From the NCBI GenBank assembly GCA_030263805.2, contig CP136010.1, positions 1,317,001-1,381,000 on the forward strand: DNA of 64,000 bases. Reading direction: 5' to 3'. The position numbers and the translations under genes were made by a program. This document shows, one piece after another, positions 38,664 to 47,855 of the stretch. Every line of letters begins with the position of its first letter. Position 1 is the first letter of the stretch. The DNA comes from Pseudomonas sp. FeN3W. GTDB taxonomy: Bacteria > Pseudomonadota > Gammaproteobacteria > Pseudomonadales > Pseudomonadaceae. The notes beneath the pieces are model-generated. The model made no database searches. It saw nothing but the letters and a program-made list of their open reading frames with translations, and was not told the origin of the DNA.

Positions 38664-39307
38664 TTCGCCTCCCAGGCATTCTCGAAAACCAGTTCGTGCA
38701 GCGGTCGCGGCGTGGTCCAGCCTTCCAGTGCCAGCATCGGTGCCGGATAGAACTCCTGCACCGGCCCGAGGCAGAGGATCGCCACCGGCTTGGCACCGCC
38801 CGGCATGCCGAGCAAGGCGGCCAGCGCGTCGGGATCGAACAGTGACACCCAGCCCATCCCCAGGCCTTCCGCTCGTGCCGCGAGCCAGAGATTCTGGATC
38901 GCGCAGGCCAGCGAAGCGAGATCCATCTCCGGCAGCGTGCGGCGGCCGAAGATATGTTGTTCGCGGCCATCCATCAACGCGGCGACCAGCAGTTCGGCGC
39001 AATCCTCGATGCCCTCGACCTTGAGCCGCATGAACTCGGCGGAACGCTCGCCGAGCGCCTGAGCCGTGCGCTGGCGCTCCTCACCGACCAGATCGGCGAT
39101 GGCCGTGCGCAACTCGGGGCGGGTGATGCGGACAAAGCGCCACGGCTGCATCAGGCCGACGCTGGGTGCCTGATGCGCAGCGTTGAGCAGTCTCGACAAC
39201 AGCTCCGGCGCTACCTCGCCGCCGGCGAAATGGCGCATGTCGCGGCGCTCGCCAATGGCCCGATAGACCGCCGCGCGCTCCTGCGGGCTGAAGGCATGCG
39301 CGCTCAT
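38660..39307 (-). CDS. bluB: BluB, 5,6-dimethylbenzimidazole synthase
   Basis: 215 residues of the flavin-destructase (nitroreductase) fold. It turns FMNH2 and oxygen into DMB, the lower ligand of B12. Family marks are RRDMRHFAGGEVAPELL, AHQAPSVGLMQPWRFVRI and GLGMGWVSLFDP. Its oxygen need fits the aerobic corrin route of the operon. It overlaps cobB and the btuF-like gene. Confidence 0.92.
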   Translation of the reverse strand: MSAHAFSPQERAAVYRAIGERRDMRHFAGGEVAPELLSRLLNAAHQAPSVGLMQPWRFVRITRPELRTAIADLVGEERQRTAQALGERSAEFMRLKVEGIEDCAELLVAALMDGREQHIFGRRTLPEMDLASLACAIQNLWLAARAEGLGMGWVSLFDPDALAALLGMPGGAKPVAILCLGPVQEFYPAPMLALEGWTTPRPLHELVFENAWEAK

Positions 39308-40596
39308 GGCCGGAACAGCGCCGCGGCGGCTGCCGGATCGGACGGCAGGTACAGGTGGATATAGGACGCCGTCAGCCGCCCCCGGCGGTAGACCGCTTCG
39401 GCGGTGCGCTTGTAGTTCGGGCATTCGCCGCGAGCCAGCGGCTCGAGGGGCGACTCCAGCGCCGAATGATGGAAGGTGTGGCCGCGCAGCCGCCCTTCCG
39501 GCAGCTCCACTTCCTGCAGCGCCAGCGCGGTCAGGCGCTTGTGCATGCGCGCCTCGCCGGGCAGCAGGCCGAGCATCTGCGCGCGCTCGTCGCCACGGTC
39601 GGTCAGCCCGTCGAGCAGGTAGAGCATGCCGCCGCACTCGGCGAGGATCGGCTTGCCCGACTCATGATGCGCACGGATCGCCTCGGCCATTGGCCCATTG
39701 CGCGATAATGCGCGCAGATGCAGCTCGGGATAGCCGCCGGGCAGGTACAGGCTGTCCACGGCCGGCAAGCGGGCGAAGCGCAGCGGTGAGAAAAACAGCA
39801 ACTCGGCGCCCAACGCCTGCAGCAAGTCGAGATTGGCCTGGTAGAGAAAGGCAAAGGCCGCATCGCGTGCAACGCCGATGCGCACACCCGCCAGCAGCGG
39901 TTCGAGCGGCGTACTGGCCGGCGCGGCGAAAGTGACCGGGGCAGGCAACTCGGTGTCCGCACTGACTGCCAGGGCATCTGCCGCGGCATCCAGACGGGCG
40001 TCCAGATCAGCCAGCTCCTCGGCCTGCACCAGCCCCAGGTGCCGGCTTGGCAGTTCCACCTCGGCACTGCGCGGCAAGGCGCCGTACCAGCGGATCGACT
40101 CCGGCAGGCTGTCGCGCAGAATCTCGCCATGCCGGGCGCTGCCGACCCGATTGGCCAGCACGCCATCGAACGGCAGGTCCGGCTGGAAGCTGCTCAGCCC
40201 GTGCGCCATGGCGCCGAAGGTCTGCGCCATGGCCGAGCCATCGATGACCGCCAGCACCGGCACGCCGAAGCGCCGCGCCAGATCAGCCGCCGAGGGCGAA
40301 CCATCGAACAGGCCCATCACCCCTTCGATCAGGATCAGGTCGGCCTCGCCCGCCGCTTCCCAGAGCAGGCGCCGCGACTCCTCTTCGCCGACCATCCACA
40401 GATCGAGCTGATAGACCGGCTTGCCGCTGGCACGGGCGAGGATCATCGGGTCGAGGAAGTCCGGCCCGCATTTGAACACCCGCACGCTCTTACCCTGCCG
40501 CGCATGCAGCCGCGCCAGAGCGGCAGTGACGGTGGTCTTGCCCTGGCCGGAAGCAGGTGCGGCGATCAACAGCGCCGGGCAGTTTCTACTGGTCAT
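39304..40596 (-). CDS. cobB: Cobyrinate a,c-diamide synthase CobB (CbiA)
   Basis: 430 residues. The N-terminal P-loop (IAAPASGQGKTTVTAALARL) is joined to a glutamine amidotransferase domain with ILAECGGMLYLLDGLTD (nucleophile Cys) and GHTFHHSALES. DLILIEGVMGLFDG is also typical. It amidates side chains a and c. The start is MTSRNCPALL. It is separated from cobO by 124 bp that holds a repeat. Confidence 0.95.
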   Translation of the reverse strand: MTSRNCPALLIAAPASGQGKTTVTAALARLHARQGKSVRVFKCGPDFLDPMILARASGKPVYQLDLWMVGEEESRRLLWEAAGEADLILIEGVMGLFDGSPSAADLARRFGVPVLAVIDGSAMAQTFGAMAHGLSSFQPDLPFDGVLANRVGSARHGEILRDSLPESIRWYGALPRSAEVELPSRHLGLVQAEELADLDARLDAAADALAVSADTELPAPVTFAAPASTPLEPLLAGVRIGVARDAAFAFLYQANLDLLQALGAELLFFSPLRFARLPAVDSLYLPGGYPELHLRALSRNGPMAEAIRAHHESGKPILAECGGMLYLLDGLTDRGDERAQMLGLLPGEARMHKRLTALALQEVELPEGRLRGHTFHHSALESPLEPLARGECPNYKRTAEAVYRRGRLTASYIHLYLPSDPAAAAALFRP

Positions 40597-40616
40597 CGCG
40601 GTCTCTCATCAGCATC

Positions 40617-40687
40617 GTAGGTTGGATGGCGCTTCACCCATCCACCGACCACTCCGGTGGTGGATGAAACAGACGTCATCCACCCTA
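40617..40687. repeat. Palindromic extragenic element between cobO and cobB
   Basis: Inverted repeat with arms GTAGGTTGGATGGCG and GTCATCCACCCTA and inner CCATCCACC/GGTGGATG. It is the only sizeable gap in the cobalamin operon and uses the same GTAGGTTGG end as the tandem arrays. Confidence 0.75.
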
Positions 40688-40720
40688 TGCAACGGTCCGT
40701 GAATGTCTTGAGCGCTGGCA

Positions 40721-41332
40721 TCAAAATTCGACGCCTTTCTGCGCCTTAACGCCGACCTTGAACGCATGCTTGACCAACGCCATCTCGGTGACGGTATCCG
40801 CCGCCTCGACCAGACCCGGCGGGGCGCCGCGGCCGGTGACCACCACGTGCTGCAGCAGCGGCCGCGACTCGATGTCGGCAAGCACCGGGGCCAGCTCCAG
40901 GTAGCCGTACTTCAGGGCGATGTTCAGTTCGTCGAGCACCACCAGGCCGATCTCGGGATCGGCCAGCAGCTCGGCCGCAACCGCCCAGGCTTCGCGGGCC
41001 TTGGCGATGTCACGCTGGCGATCCTGGGTTTCCCAGGTGAAGCCCTCGCCCATCACGTGGTAGCGCACCTCGTCCGGGAAGCGCCGGAAGAATGCCTCCT
41101 CGCCGGTGCTGGCCGCGCCCTTGATGAATTGCACCACGCCGACCTTGATGCCATGGCCGAGCGCACGCGCCACCATGCCGAAAGCCGAACTGCTCTTGCC
41201 CTTGCCATTACCGGTGTGCACCAGCAGCAAGCCGTACTCGTCCTGCGCCTCGGCAATCTTCTCGTCGATCAGCGCCTTCTTGCGCTGCATGCGTGCCTTG
41301 TGGCGATCGTCGCGTTCGCTGGACTCGCTCAT
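40721..41332 (-). CDS. cobO: Cob(I)yrinic acid a,c-diamide adenosyltransferase CobO
   Basis: 203 residues. P-loop LVHTGNGKGKSSSAFGMVAR and LVVLDELNIALKYGYL. It transfers the adenosyl group from ATP to Co(I) corrinoids. It overlaps the upstream membrane-protein gene by four bases. Confidence 0.95.
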   Translation of the reverse strand: MSESSERDDRHKARMQRKKALIDEKIAEAQDEYGLLLVHTGNGKGKSSSAFGMVARALGHGIKVGVVQFIKGAASTGEEAFFRRFPDEVRYHVMGEGFTWETQDRQRDIAKAREAWAVAAELLADPEIGLVVLDELNIALKYGYLELAPVLADIESRPLLQHVVVTGRGAPPGLVEAADTVTEMALVKHAFKVGVKAQKGVEF

Positions 41333-41898
41333 GCGCGGGCCTCGTCACGCTGCCCGGCCCAGGCGCGCAGGCCGACGAACAGCAGCGCAGCGACGCCGAC
41401 ATACAGCGCCAGGGTCGAAAGGTAGCGCGGGTAATAGGTGGCGATGCGCTCGGCCAGCAGCGCCAGGGTCGGCTCGGGATAGCGCCCGGAGAAATAGAGG
41501 AAGCCGCCGCCGGAGAACAGGTAGCAGACGAAGGCGCTGGCCATCACGCACAGCGCCAGGGTCGCCAGGCTGCTGAACTGGTCACGATGCAGACGGGCGT
41601 ACAGGCGGCCGCCCAGCCACAGCGAACCGTAAGCCGGCACCAGCATCCAGTACGCCGGCGACATGCACCAGTCGCTGACCCCGGCCCACTGGATGGCGGC
41701 GAAATCCAGCAGCGAAGCCTCGAGAAACAGTGCCGGAAACACCCACTTCGGCCGCACCAGCACGCCGGCGAGGAAGAACACCGCCCAGGACGCGCTCGGC
41801 AGGTTGACGCTGGCGAAGTGCTGTCCGCGGGTCATGGCCAGCAGCGCGGCAAGCGCGAGGCCGACCAGCAGCTGGTATCTCGGGGCAAGCTTGATCAT
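41329..41898 (-). CDS. BtuM-like solitary cobalamin transporter (predicted)
   Basis: 189 residues with about six membrane helices. It starts MIKLAPRYQLLVGLALAALL and then GQHFASVNLPSASWAVFFLA. One cysteine near residue 78 (GVSDWCMSPAYWMLVPAYGS) stands at a loop/helix border. The BtuM family (small ECF S-component-like B12 transporters) is about this size and has a functional cysteine near residue 80. It sits between btuB and cobO, and no btuCD genes are in the window. The call rests on size, topology, cysteine and context. Another corrinoid- or cobalt-linked membrane protein is possible. Confidence 0.6.
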   Translation of the reverse strand: MIKLAPRYQLLVGLALAALLAMTRGQHFASVNLPSASWAVFFLAGVLVRPKWVFPALFLEASLLDFAAIQWAGVSDWCMSPAYWMLVPAYGSLWLGGRLYARLHRDQFSSLATLALCVMASAFVCYLFSGGGFLYFSGRYPEPTLALLAERIATYYPRYLSTLALYVGVAALLFVGLRAWAGQRDEARA

Positions 41899-41944
41899 TG
41901 CAGTCTCCTTCTGTGGGCGCGGGCGACATGCCCGCGCCGCGGTC

Positions 41945-43798
41945 TTACAGCGCCTGGTAGCGCACGGTCAGGTAAGCGGCCTGGCCGGGCTGGTTGTAGC
42001 CCTCGGCGGTCTCAAAGTCGGCGTCCAGCAGGTTGGCGACGCGCGCCTGCAGGCGCCACTCCGGGGTGATGCGGTATTCGCCACGCAGGTCGAGCGTGGC
42101 GTAGCCGGACAGCTCGCGGGTGTTGGCCAGGTCGTCATAACGCTGCCCCTCGGCGTGCAGGCTGGCGCCGACGCTGAAGGCACCGAGCCGACGGTCGAGG
42201 TCAAGGTTGAACAGCTGCTTGGCCCGGCGCGCCAGCTCGTTGCCGCGGTTGGCCCCGGCGGAGCGGTTCTCCGGCTCCAGCAGGCTGTAGTTGGCGTTCC
42301 AGTCCCAACCGAACAATTGGCTGCCGAGCACCAGCTCGACCCCGCGGATACGCGCTTCCTGCACGTTGGCCGGCGCGGAAATGCTGGCGTCATAGGCGAT
42401 GAGGTCATCGACCACGGTGCGATAGGCATTCACCACCCAGTGGCCCCAGCCATGCTGCCCGGCAAGGCCGACTTCGAGGCTCTCGGAGGTTTCAGCATCC
42501 AGCTCGGGATTGCCGTAGTCGGGGAAATACAGCTCGTTGAAGGTCGGCGCCTTGAATGCCGTGCCATAGCTGATGGTGCCGCGCAACCAGTCGGTCAGCG
42601 CATAGCCGTAGCCGATGTTGCCGGTGTCGTGCTGGCCGAACTGCTCGTTATCATCACGTCGCAGCGACAGCTGCCAGTCATGGCGGCCGACCTCGCCCAG
42701 GTACTGAGCGAAATAGCCGTCGTTGTCCCGGGAGTCCTCGGCATACAGCGTGGTGCCGTTAACCTCGTCGCGCTGGTGGTCGGCACCCAGGATCAGCGTA
42801 TGCCCGGCGGCCAGCTGGATATCGTTCTGCCAGCTGAGCGTGTCGCGACGGCTGTCGAAGCGTGAATAGAACTGCCCGTCCTGATAGGCATCGGATTTGT
42901 CTTCGCTGCGCCCGGCCTGCAGCGTCACCAGCCAGGGTTCCAGCGGACTGAAGCGCGCACGGGTGCCGAAGACCCTCGACTCACCATCGGCATTGGCGCC
43001 GAAACCGGACGTGCGGGCCCGATTTACGCTGTCGTAGTCGTTATGGGATTTGGCCTGCAGCAGGTTGGCGTCCAGCTCCAGGCCGTTGTCGAAGCGGTAT
43101 CCGGCGCTCAGCGTCGCGGACAGGTTGCGATAGCCATCGGCATCACGTTCGTAGCCGCTGGTGTCCGCCGACTTGACGTTGATGCCGTCGGTGTCCGAGC
43201 CACTGACGCCCAGGCTGTACCAGCCACGACCGTCACCACCGGAAACGCCGACGCTGCCCGTGTAGGTGTCATGGGTGCCGTAACCGGCCGAGAAGAACGG
43301 CTTGACGCCCTGCCCCTGGCCCTTGCGGGTGAATATTTGGATCACCCCGCCGATGGCTTCCGAGCCATACAGGCTGGAACGTGGGCCGCGTACGACTTCG
43401 ATGCGCTCGATCAGCTCCAGCGGCAGATCCTGCAGGGCCGCGCCGCCGCCCGAGACCGATCCGATCTTGATGCCGTCGATCATCACCAGCACGTGATCGG
43501 ATTCGGTGCCGCGCATGAACAGCGAGGTGGACTTGCCGGGCCCGCCGTTGTTGGCCAGCGATACGCCAGGCACCTGCTTGAGCAGCTCGGGCAGCGAACT
43601 GGCCTGGCTGCGTTCGATCCGCTCGCGGTCGATCACGGTCACCGCGGCCAGGCTCTGCTGAGCCGTCTGCGCGGTGCGGGTGGCGGTCACCACCTGCTGC
43701 TGGAGATCCAGCGGGGCTGCGGCCAGCTGGCCAATGGAAAGGGGAAAACTGCCGAACAGCACATAGGCCGCTGGCTTGAAACGGGGCTTGCAAGTCAA
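41945..43798 (-). CDS. btuB: BtuB, TonB-dependent vitamin B12 receptor
   Basis: 617 residues with a TTG start at 43798, preceded by GGAG, which gives a length like E. coli BtuB (614). The signal region is followed by a TonB box (QQVVTATRT) and a plug with TVIDRERIERSQASSLPELL, LFMRGTESDHVLVMIDGIKI and VVRGPRSSLYGSEAIGGVI. The beta barrel ends in an aromatic-rich strand (AAYLTVRYQAL). No in-frame ATG lies in the right place. The in-frame ATG far upstream (44251) lies before the riboswitch and is rejected. It is the first gene of the cobalamin operon. Confidence 0.93.
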   Translation of the reverse strand: MTCKPRFKPAAYVLFGSFPLSIGQLAAAPLDLQQQVVTATRTAQTAQQSLAAVTVIDRERIERSQASSLPELLKQVPGVSLANNGGPGKSTSLFMRGTESDHVLVMIDGIKIGSVSGGGAALQDLPLELIERIEVVRGPRSSLYGSEAIGGVIQIFTRKGQGQGVKPFFSAGYGTHDTYTGSVGVSGGDGRGWYSLGVSGSDTDGINVKSADTSGYERDADGYRNLSATLSAGYRFDNGLELDANLLQAKSHNDYDSVNRARTSGFGANADGESRVFGTRARFSPLEPWLVTLQAGRSEDKSDAYQDGQFYSRFDSRRDTLSWQNDIQLAAGHTLILGADHQRDEVNGTTLYAEDSRDNDGYFAQYLGEVGRHDWQLSLRRDDNEQFGQHDTGNIGYGYALTDWLRGTISYGTAFKAPTFNELYFPDYGNPELDAETSESLEVGLAGQHGWGHWVVNAYRTVVDDLIAYDASISAPANVQEARIRGVELVLGSQLFGWDWNANYSLLEPENRSAGANRGNELARRAKQLFNLDLDRRLGAFSVGASLHAEGQRYDDLANTRELSGYATLDLRGEYRITPEWRLQARVANLLDADFETAEGYNQPGQAAYLTVRYQAL

Positions 43799-43924
43799 GG
43801 TACAGGTCTCCGTCGTGCCCACCCGCACGACTGAAAGTCGACGAAGACAGACGGAGGAACCGCAAAAGGAAGTGAATACCGCGAGGGATATGCACCCGCC
43901 CAGCGCCCGCCGCACTGTCAGTGA

Positions 43925-44116
43925 AATGCGACAGGCCGGTCTCCGGGCTTGCGAGCGTACGCCTTGCGGCGTCCCGAAACCGCGCCTTCCCATGCGTTGA
44001 GCACAGTGGCTATTAGGGTTTCTCGACTCGCCTACCGTTGCGGGGGCAGCGCCGGAATCTTCGTGAGAATGGACCGGCTTCCCTGTTTCACCCCCTCGCT
44101 GAAGAGGGGGCACCTG
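43925..44116 (-). ncRNA. Cobalamin riboswitch ahead of btuB
   Basis: On the minus strand it runs from GGTGCCCCC through GCCGGTCC and CTGCCCCCGCAACGGTA, then GCCACTGTGCTC, ATGGGAAGGCG and the B12 box AGCCCGGAGACCGGCCT. These are the conserved parts of the cobalamin riboswitch in the right order over about 190 bases. It lies about 130 bases before the TTG start of btuB. High B12 should shut down the btuB-cob operon. Confidence 0.94.
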
Positions 44117-44277
44117 AGGCGACGCGGAGGTTAGTCCAAGGCCGGGCTTGGCGCAACCACGGGGTTGCCGCAGCGCCCTGCAATTTCCGCTTGCATCTCG
44201 GCGCTCGGAACGGCGGACGCCAAAAGGCTTCGAATGCAACAATGCCAGCAATCAGCCAGGACCCATATCCGACGCCC

Positions 44278-45081
44278 ATGACCAGCATCGTGCAGATTTC
44301 CGACACCCATTTCGGTACCGAACAACCTTCCGTGGTCCAGGCCCTGGAGGACCATGTACGCGAACACCGGGCCGACCTGCTGGTGTTCTCCGGTGACATC
44401 ACCCAGCGCGCCCGTCGCGGGCAGTTCGCCAGTGCCGCCGCTTTCGTGCGCCGCGTGCAGGCCGATGGCGTCGGTGAGACGCTGGTGATTCCGGGCAATC
44501 ACGACATCCCGCTGTACAACCTCTTCGCCCGCCTGTTCACGCCATACGGCAACTACCGGCGACACTTCGGCGATGAGCTGGAGCCGGTATTCGAGAACGA
44601 CGACATGCTGGTGATCGGGCTCAATACCACCCATCCGCGCCGGCACAAGGACGGCGTGGTGACGGGGCGACAAGTGGAGCGTGTGGCGCAGCGGCTGGCC
44701 GATGGCAACCCGCACAAGATTCGCATCGTGGTCGCCCACCAGCCATTCGGCGCGATGGTGCCGAGCGATCTGAGCAACCTGCAGCACGGCGCCGAACCCG
44801 CGCTGCAGCGCTGGGCCGAGCACGGGCTGGACCTGGTCATGGGCGGGCACATCCATCTGCCCTACGTGCTGCCGTTGTCCAAGCAGTACAGCGGTCTCGC
44901 GCGGGAGATCTGGATGGTGCAGGCCGGCACCACGCTCTCGACCCGCCTGCGTGGCACCTCGCCAAACTCCTTCAACCGGTTGAAGCTGCATCCCGGCGAA
45001 CAGAAGAAGGTCTGCGTCGAGCGCTGGGACCTGCTCGACGGTCGCTTCGTGCTGGGATCGCACTTCAACCTGAGCTGGTGA
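44278..45081 (+). CDS. Calcineurin-like metallophosphoesterase
   Basis: 267 residues. The dimetal motifs are in order: DTHFG, GDITQRAR, GNHD, VAHQPF and GGHIHLPY. It probably acts on phosphodiesters such as cyclic nucleotides or phospholipid head groups. The start is the ATG at 44278. A longer frame from 44038 lies opposite the riboswitch and is rejected. It is convergent with the nhaD gene. Confidence 0.87.
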   Translation: MTSIVQISDTHFGTEQPSVVQALEDHVREHRADLLVFSGDITQRARRGQFASAAAFVRRVQADGVGETLVIPGNHDIPLYNLFARLFTPYGNYRRHFGDELEPVFENDDMLVIGLNTTHPRRHKDGVVTGRQVERVAQRLADGNPHKIRIVVAHQPFGAMVPSDLSNLQHGAEPALQRWAEHGLDLVMGGHIHLPYVLPLSKQYSGLAREIWMVQAGTTLSTRLRGTSPNSFNRLKLHPGEQKKVCVERWDLLDGRFVLGSHFNLSW

Positions 45082-45105
45082 CCCGCGCTCGCACGCGAAC
45101 CGCGG

Positions 45106-46359
45106 TCAGCCCACCGACAGGCCGACCAGATAGACACCGGCGAAGCCGATGTTGAAGGCGATGAACAGGTAGAGCATGTAGCGCAGGTAGCTGCCGAAGG
45201 TCAGCCCCGGCACCTTGCTCATGGCGACGATGCCCGACGCCGAACCAATCACCAGCAGCGAGCCGCCGACACCGACCGCATAGGTCAGCACCATCCATTC
45301 GGCGACACCCATTTCCAGCCCTGATTTCAGCAGCGCTGCGGTCAGCGGCACGTTGTCGATGGCCGCCGACATCACACCCATCAGGTAGTTGGCCATCACT
45401 GCAGGCACCTGGTCATAGATGTGCACCAGCCCGTCGAGCACGCGAATCTCCTTGAGCATGCCTACCAGCAGGAGGATGCCGAGGAAGAAGAACAGCGTCT
45501 CGAACTCCACCTGGCGCACGTATTCGAGAATCGGATCGGAGTCGTTGTCGTCGCTGAAGAAGCGCGCAACCAGGAACATCACCGAGAGGCCGGCGAGGAA
45601 TGTCAGCACCGGCGGGATCTGGAACAGGAAGTTGCCGACAATGGTGCTGAGGATGGTGCACAGGAAGATCAGTGCAATCGCCACGTCGACACCGCGCACA
45701 TCGTTGCGCTGGCCCTGCACCACCACCTCGCCCTTCATGCCGATCGACAGCATGGCGGCCAGCACCATCACCGCGACGAATGCCGGCACGGCCAGTGCCA
45801 GCAGCTGGAGGATCGCCACCTTGCCGGCGAGGAAGATCATCAGCGTGGTGACGTCGCCGGTAATCAGCGCGACCCCACCGGAGTTGACGGAGAAAACCAC
45901 CAAGGTAGCGAACTTGATGGTCTTCGCCCGATCCAGCTGCAGCGAGAGAATCAGGGTGATGGAGACCAGCGTCGCGGTGATGTTGTCGGCGAGCGACGAG
46001 AACACGAAGCAGAAGGTCGCCGTGAGAAACAGCAAGGCCCGCTCGCTGATCCGCTTGGGCAACACCAGATAGATCAGGTTCTCGATCATGCCCTTCTTGT
46101 TCAGGTAGGCAACGAAGGTCATGGCCGCCACCAGGAAGATCCACAGCCCGGCGATCTCGGCGATGTTCTCGTTGAGGCTTTCCAGCACGGTTTCGCGCGC
46201 CTCGCCCACCGGAGTGAAGATGAACAAGAGCAGCCAGGCCAAGGTGCCGAAGAACAGCGTCACCTTGGCCTTGTTCACGTGGGTAATTTCTTCGAGCACG
46301 ACGCCAAGCAGCGCCGCGACCGCCAGTGCAATCAGCACGTACGTCAGCAATTCAGGCAT
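45106..46359 (-). CDS. nhaD: NhaD-type sodium/proton antiporter
   Basis: 417 residues with about 12 helices. Family pieces are LLGVVLEEITHVNKAKVTLF, SSLADNITATLVSITLIL (conserved Asp-Asn), FSVNSGGVALITGDVTTLMI and SAAIDNVPLTAALLKSG. It would exchange Na+ or Li+ for protons. It stands alone, with about 190 bp upstream that shows no motif I can name. Confidence 0.88.
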   Translation of the reverse strand: MPELLTYVLIALAVAALLGVVLEEITHVNKAKVTLFFGTLAWLLLFIFTPVGEARETVLESLNENIAEIAGLWIFLVAAMTFVAYLNKKGMIENLIYLVLPKRISERALLFLTATFCFVFSSLADNITATLVSITLILSLQLDRAKTIKFATLVVFSVNSGGVALITGDVTTLMIFLAGKVAILQLLALAVPAFVAVMVLAAMLSIGMKGEVVVQGQRNDVRGVDVAIALIFLCTILSTIVGNFLFQIPPVLTFLAGLSVMFLVARFFSDDNDSDPILEYVRQVEFETLFFFLGILLLVGMLKEIRVLDGLVHIYDQVPAVMANYLMGVMSAAIDNVPLTAALLKSGLEMGVAEWMVLTYAVGVGGSLLVIGSASGIVAMSKVPGLTFGSYLRYMLYLFIAFNIGFAGVYLVGLSVG

Positions 46360-46551
46360 ATCTCACCTAATGGGAAGTGGGGAAAAAGGGGCTGTGCGCG
46401 ACCGAACGACGCACGGGGAGAAATTGGGGATGCGCATGGTAGCCAAAGCGCCAGGCGAGCGAAATCACCGCATGTCAAACGGAGAGTGTTTCAGCATGTG
46501 AGTACGACTAAAGACAGGACGTCTACGACGGGGGTTCTATGCGGATGACGC

Positions 46552-47079
46552 TCAGGGGTTGCGGGCCAGTTGCTCCTGGTCGAGCACGCGCTTGGCGCCC
46601 AGATAACTCTTATTCCAGTAGCCGGCGGTAAGACTGTCCAGGCGTACCGTGCCGCCAGAAGATGGCGCGTGAACGAAGCGGTCTTCGCCAACGTAGATGC
46701 CCGCGTGGCTGACCCGGCGCCCACCGCTGGTAGCGAAGAACACCAGATCACCGGGCTGCAATGCGTCGCGCCGTACGGAGGGGCCGCGCAGATTGCTCAT
46801 GGCCTGAGTGGTGCGAGGGAGCTGGATGCCGGCTGCGCCGCGGTAGACGTAGCCGATCAGGCCACTGCAGTCGAAACCGCTATCCGGCGTGTTGCCACCC
46901 CAGCGATAAGGGGTGCCGACCAGACCAATCGCACTGAACAGCACGTCTTCAGCGGCGCCAGGTACGGGCTGTTGGTGGACCCTGGGTGTCTGCACGACAG
47001 GCGACGTGGGTGCCTTTCCGGCACAGGCGGTAAGCAGCACAGTCAGAACAACGAGCGTGAGACGAGCCGGATAGTGCAT
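46552..47079 (-). CDS. NlpC/P60 family lipoprotein (1)
   Basis: 175 residues. The lipobox is VLLTACAG. The cell-wall endopeptidase domain has catalytic Cys in DSGFDCSGLIGYVY, His in VSHAGIYVG and a third polar residue near HAPSSGG. It cuts murein stem peptides in the periplasm. It is a close paralogue of the next gene, so they look like a tandem duplication. Confidence 0.88.
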   Translation of the reverse strand: MHYPARLTLVVLTVLLTACAGKAPTSPVVQTPRVHQQPVPGAAEDVLFSAIGLVGTPYRWGGNTPDSGFDCSGLIGYVYRGAAGIQLPRTTQAMSNLRGPSVRRDALQPGDLVFFATSGGRRVSHAGIYVGEDRFVHAPSSGGTVRLDSLTAGYWNKSYLGAKRVLDQEQLARNP

Positions 47080-47155
47080 GGCAGAGCGGTCCAGGCAAAT
47101 GAGCCATCACTCTGCCGGCATGTGCGGGAAGACGCAACCCCCGCAGGTCGCGGGA

Positions 47156-47788
47156 TCAGTGCTGGGCTGTGTGCGGAACCAGATCGGACGCCAGGGCCAG
47201 CACGCGTTTTGCTTCCATGTAGCTGGCGCGCCAGTAACGGTCATCCAGGCTGTCGACGCGCACTCCACCGCTGCGGCTGCTGGAGGCGTGGATGAACTGG
47301 TCATCGCCGATGTAGATGCCGGCGTGGCTGACCCGGCCACGGCCACGGTTGTTGAAGAACACCACGTCACCGGGTTCCAGCTCGTTGCGCTTGACCACCG
47401 GTGCGTCGAGATTGATCAGCTCGCGAGTGGAGCGCGGCAGCTCGAGACCTGCCTCCTTGCGGAACAGAAAGCCAACGAAGCCGCTGCAGTCGAAACCGCT
47501 CTTCACCGAGCTGCCACCGTAGCGATACGGGGTACCGACCAGGGTGAAGCCACGCTCGAGAATGCTGTCAGCCAGCTGCGGCAGCTGGTAGTCGTGCTCA
47601 TCGGTAAGCTCTGCCAGCGACTGCTCTTCGCTCTTTTCGAGCGCGTCGAAGTCGAATCCGGCCAGGGGATGGTGTTGCGACAGACGAGGCGCGTCGGCTT
47701 GCTGCTCGGTCTGTACAGGCTGGCCGGCGCAGGCGGTCAGCAGGGCGATGAGTGCGAGAGGCACGAGGGGTGCGAAGCGTTGGCGCAT
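47156..47788 (-). CDS. NlpC/P60 family lipoprotein (2)
   Basis: 210 residues. The lipobox is ALLTACAG, then a longer spacer and the domain KSGFDCSGFVGFLF, RVSHAGIYIGDDQF, HASSSRSGG. Catalytic residues are intact. The ATG at 47788 is taken, though a GTG two codons earlier is possible. It differs from the neighbour mainly in its linker (FDFDALEKSEEQSLAEL). Confidence 0.87.
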   Translation of the reverse strand: MRQRFAPLVPLALIALLTACAGQPVQTEQQADAPRLSQHHPLAGFDFDALEKSEEQSLAELTDEHDYQLPQLADSILERGFTLVGTPYRYGGSSVKSGFDCSGFVGFLFRKEAGLELPRSTRELINLDAPVVKRNELEPGDVVFFNNRGRGRVSHAGIYIGDDQFIHASSSRSGGVRVDSLDDRYWRASYMEAKRVLALASDLVPHTAQH

Positions 47789-47855
47789 GGGCACAGCCGT
47801 GTCGGTGATTTCAAAGTGCCGGCGACTATGCCCGCTATTGCTTCGATGATCAAAT

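Noticed and set aside
41945..44251. btuB starting at an ATG at 44251 (768 codons)
   Set aside because: That frame would pass through the cobalamin riboswitch. The TTG at 43798 with GGAG gives the normal BtuB length.
46360..46551. Possible ion-responsive riboswitch ahead of nhaD
   Set aside because: I could not find conserved helices or motifs that would support any known class.
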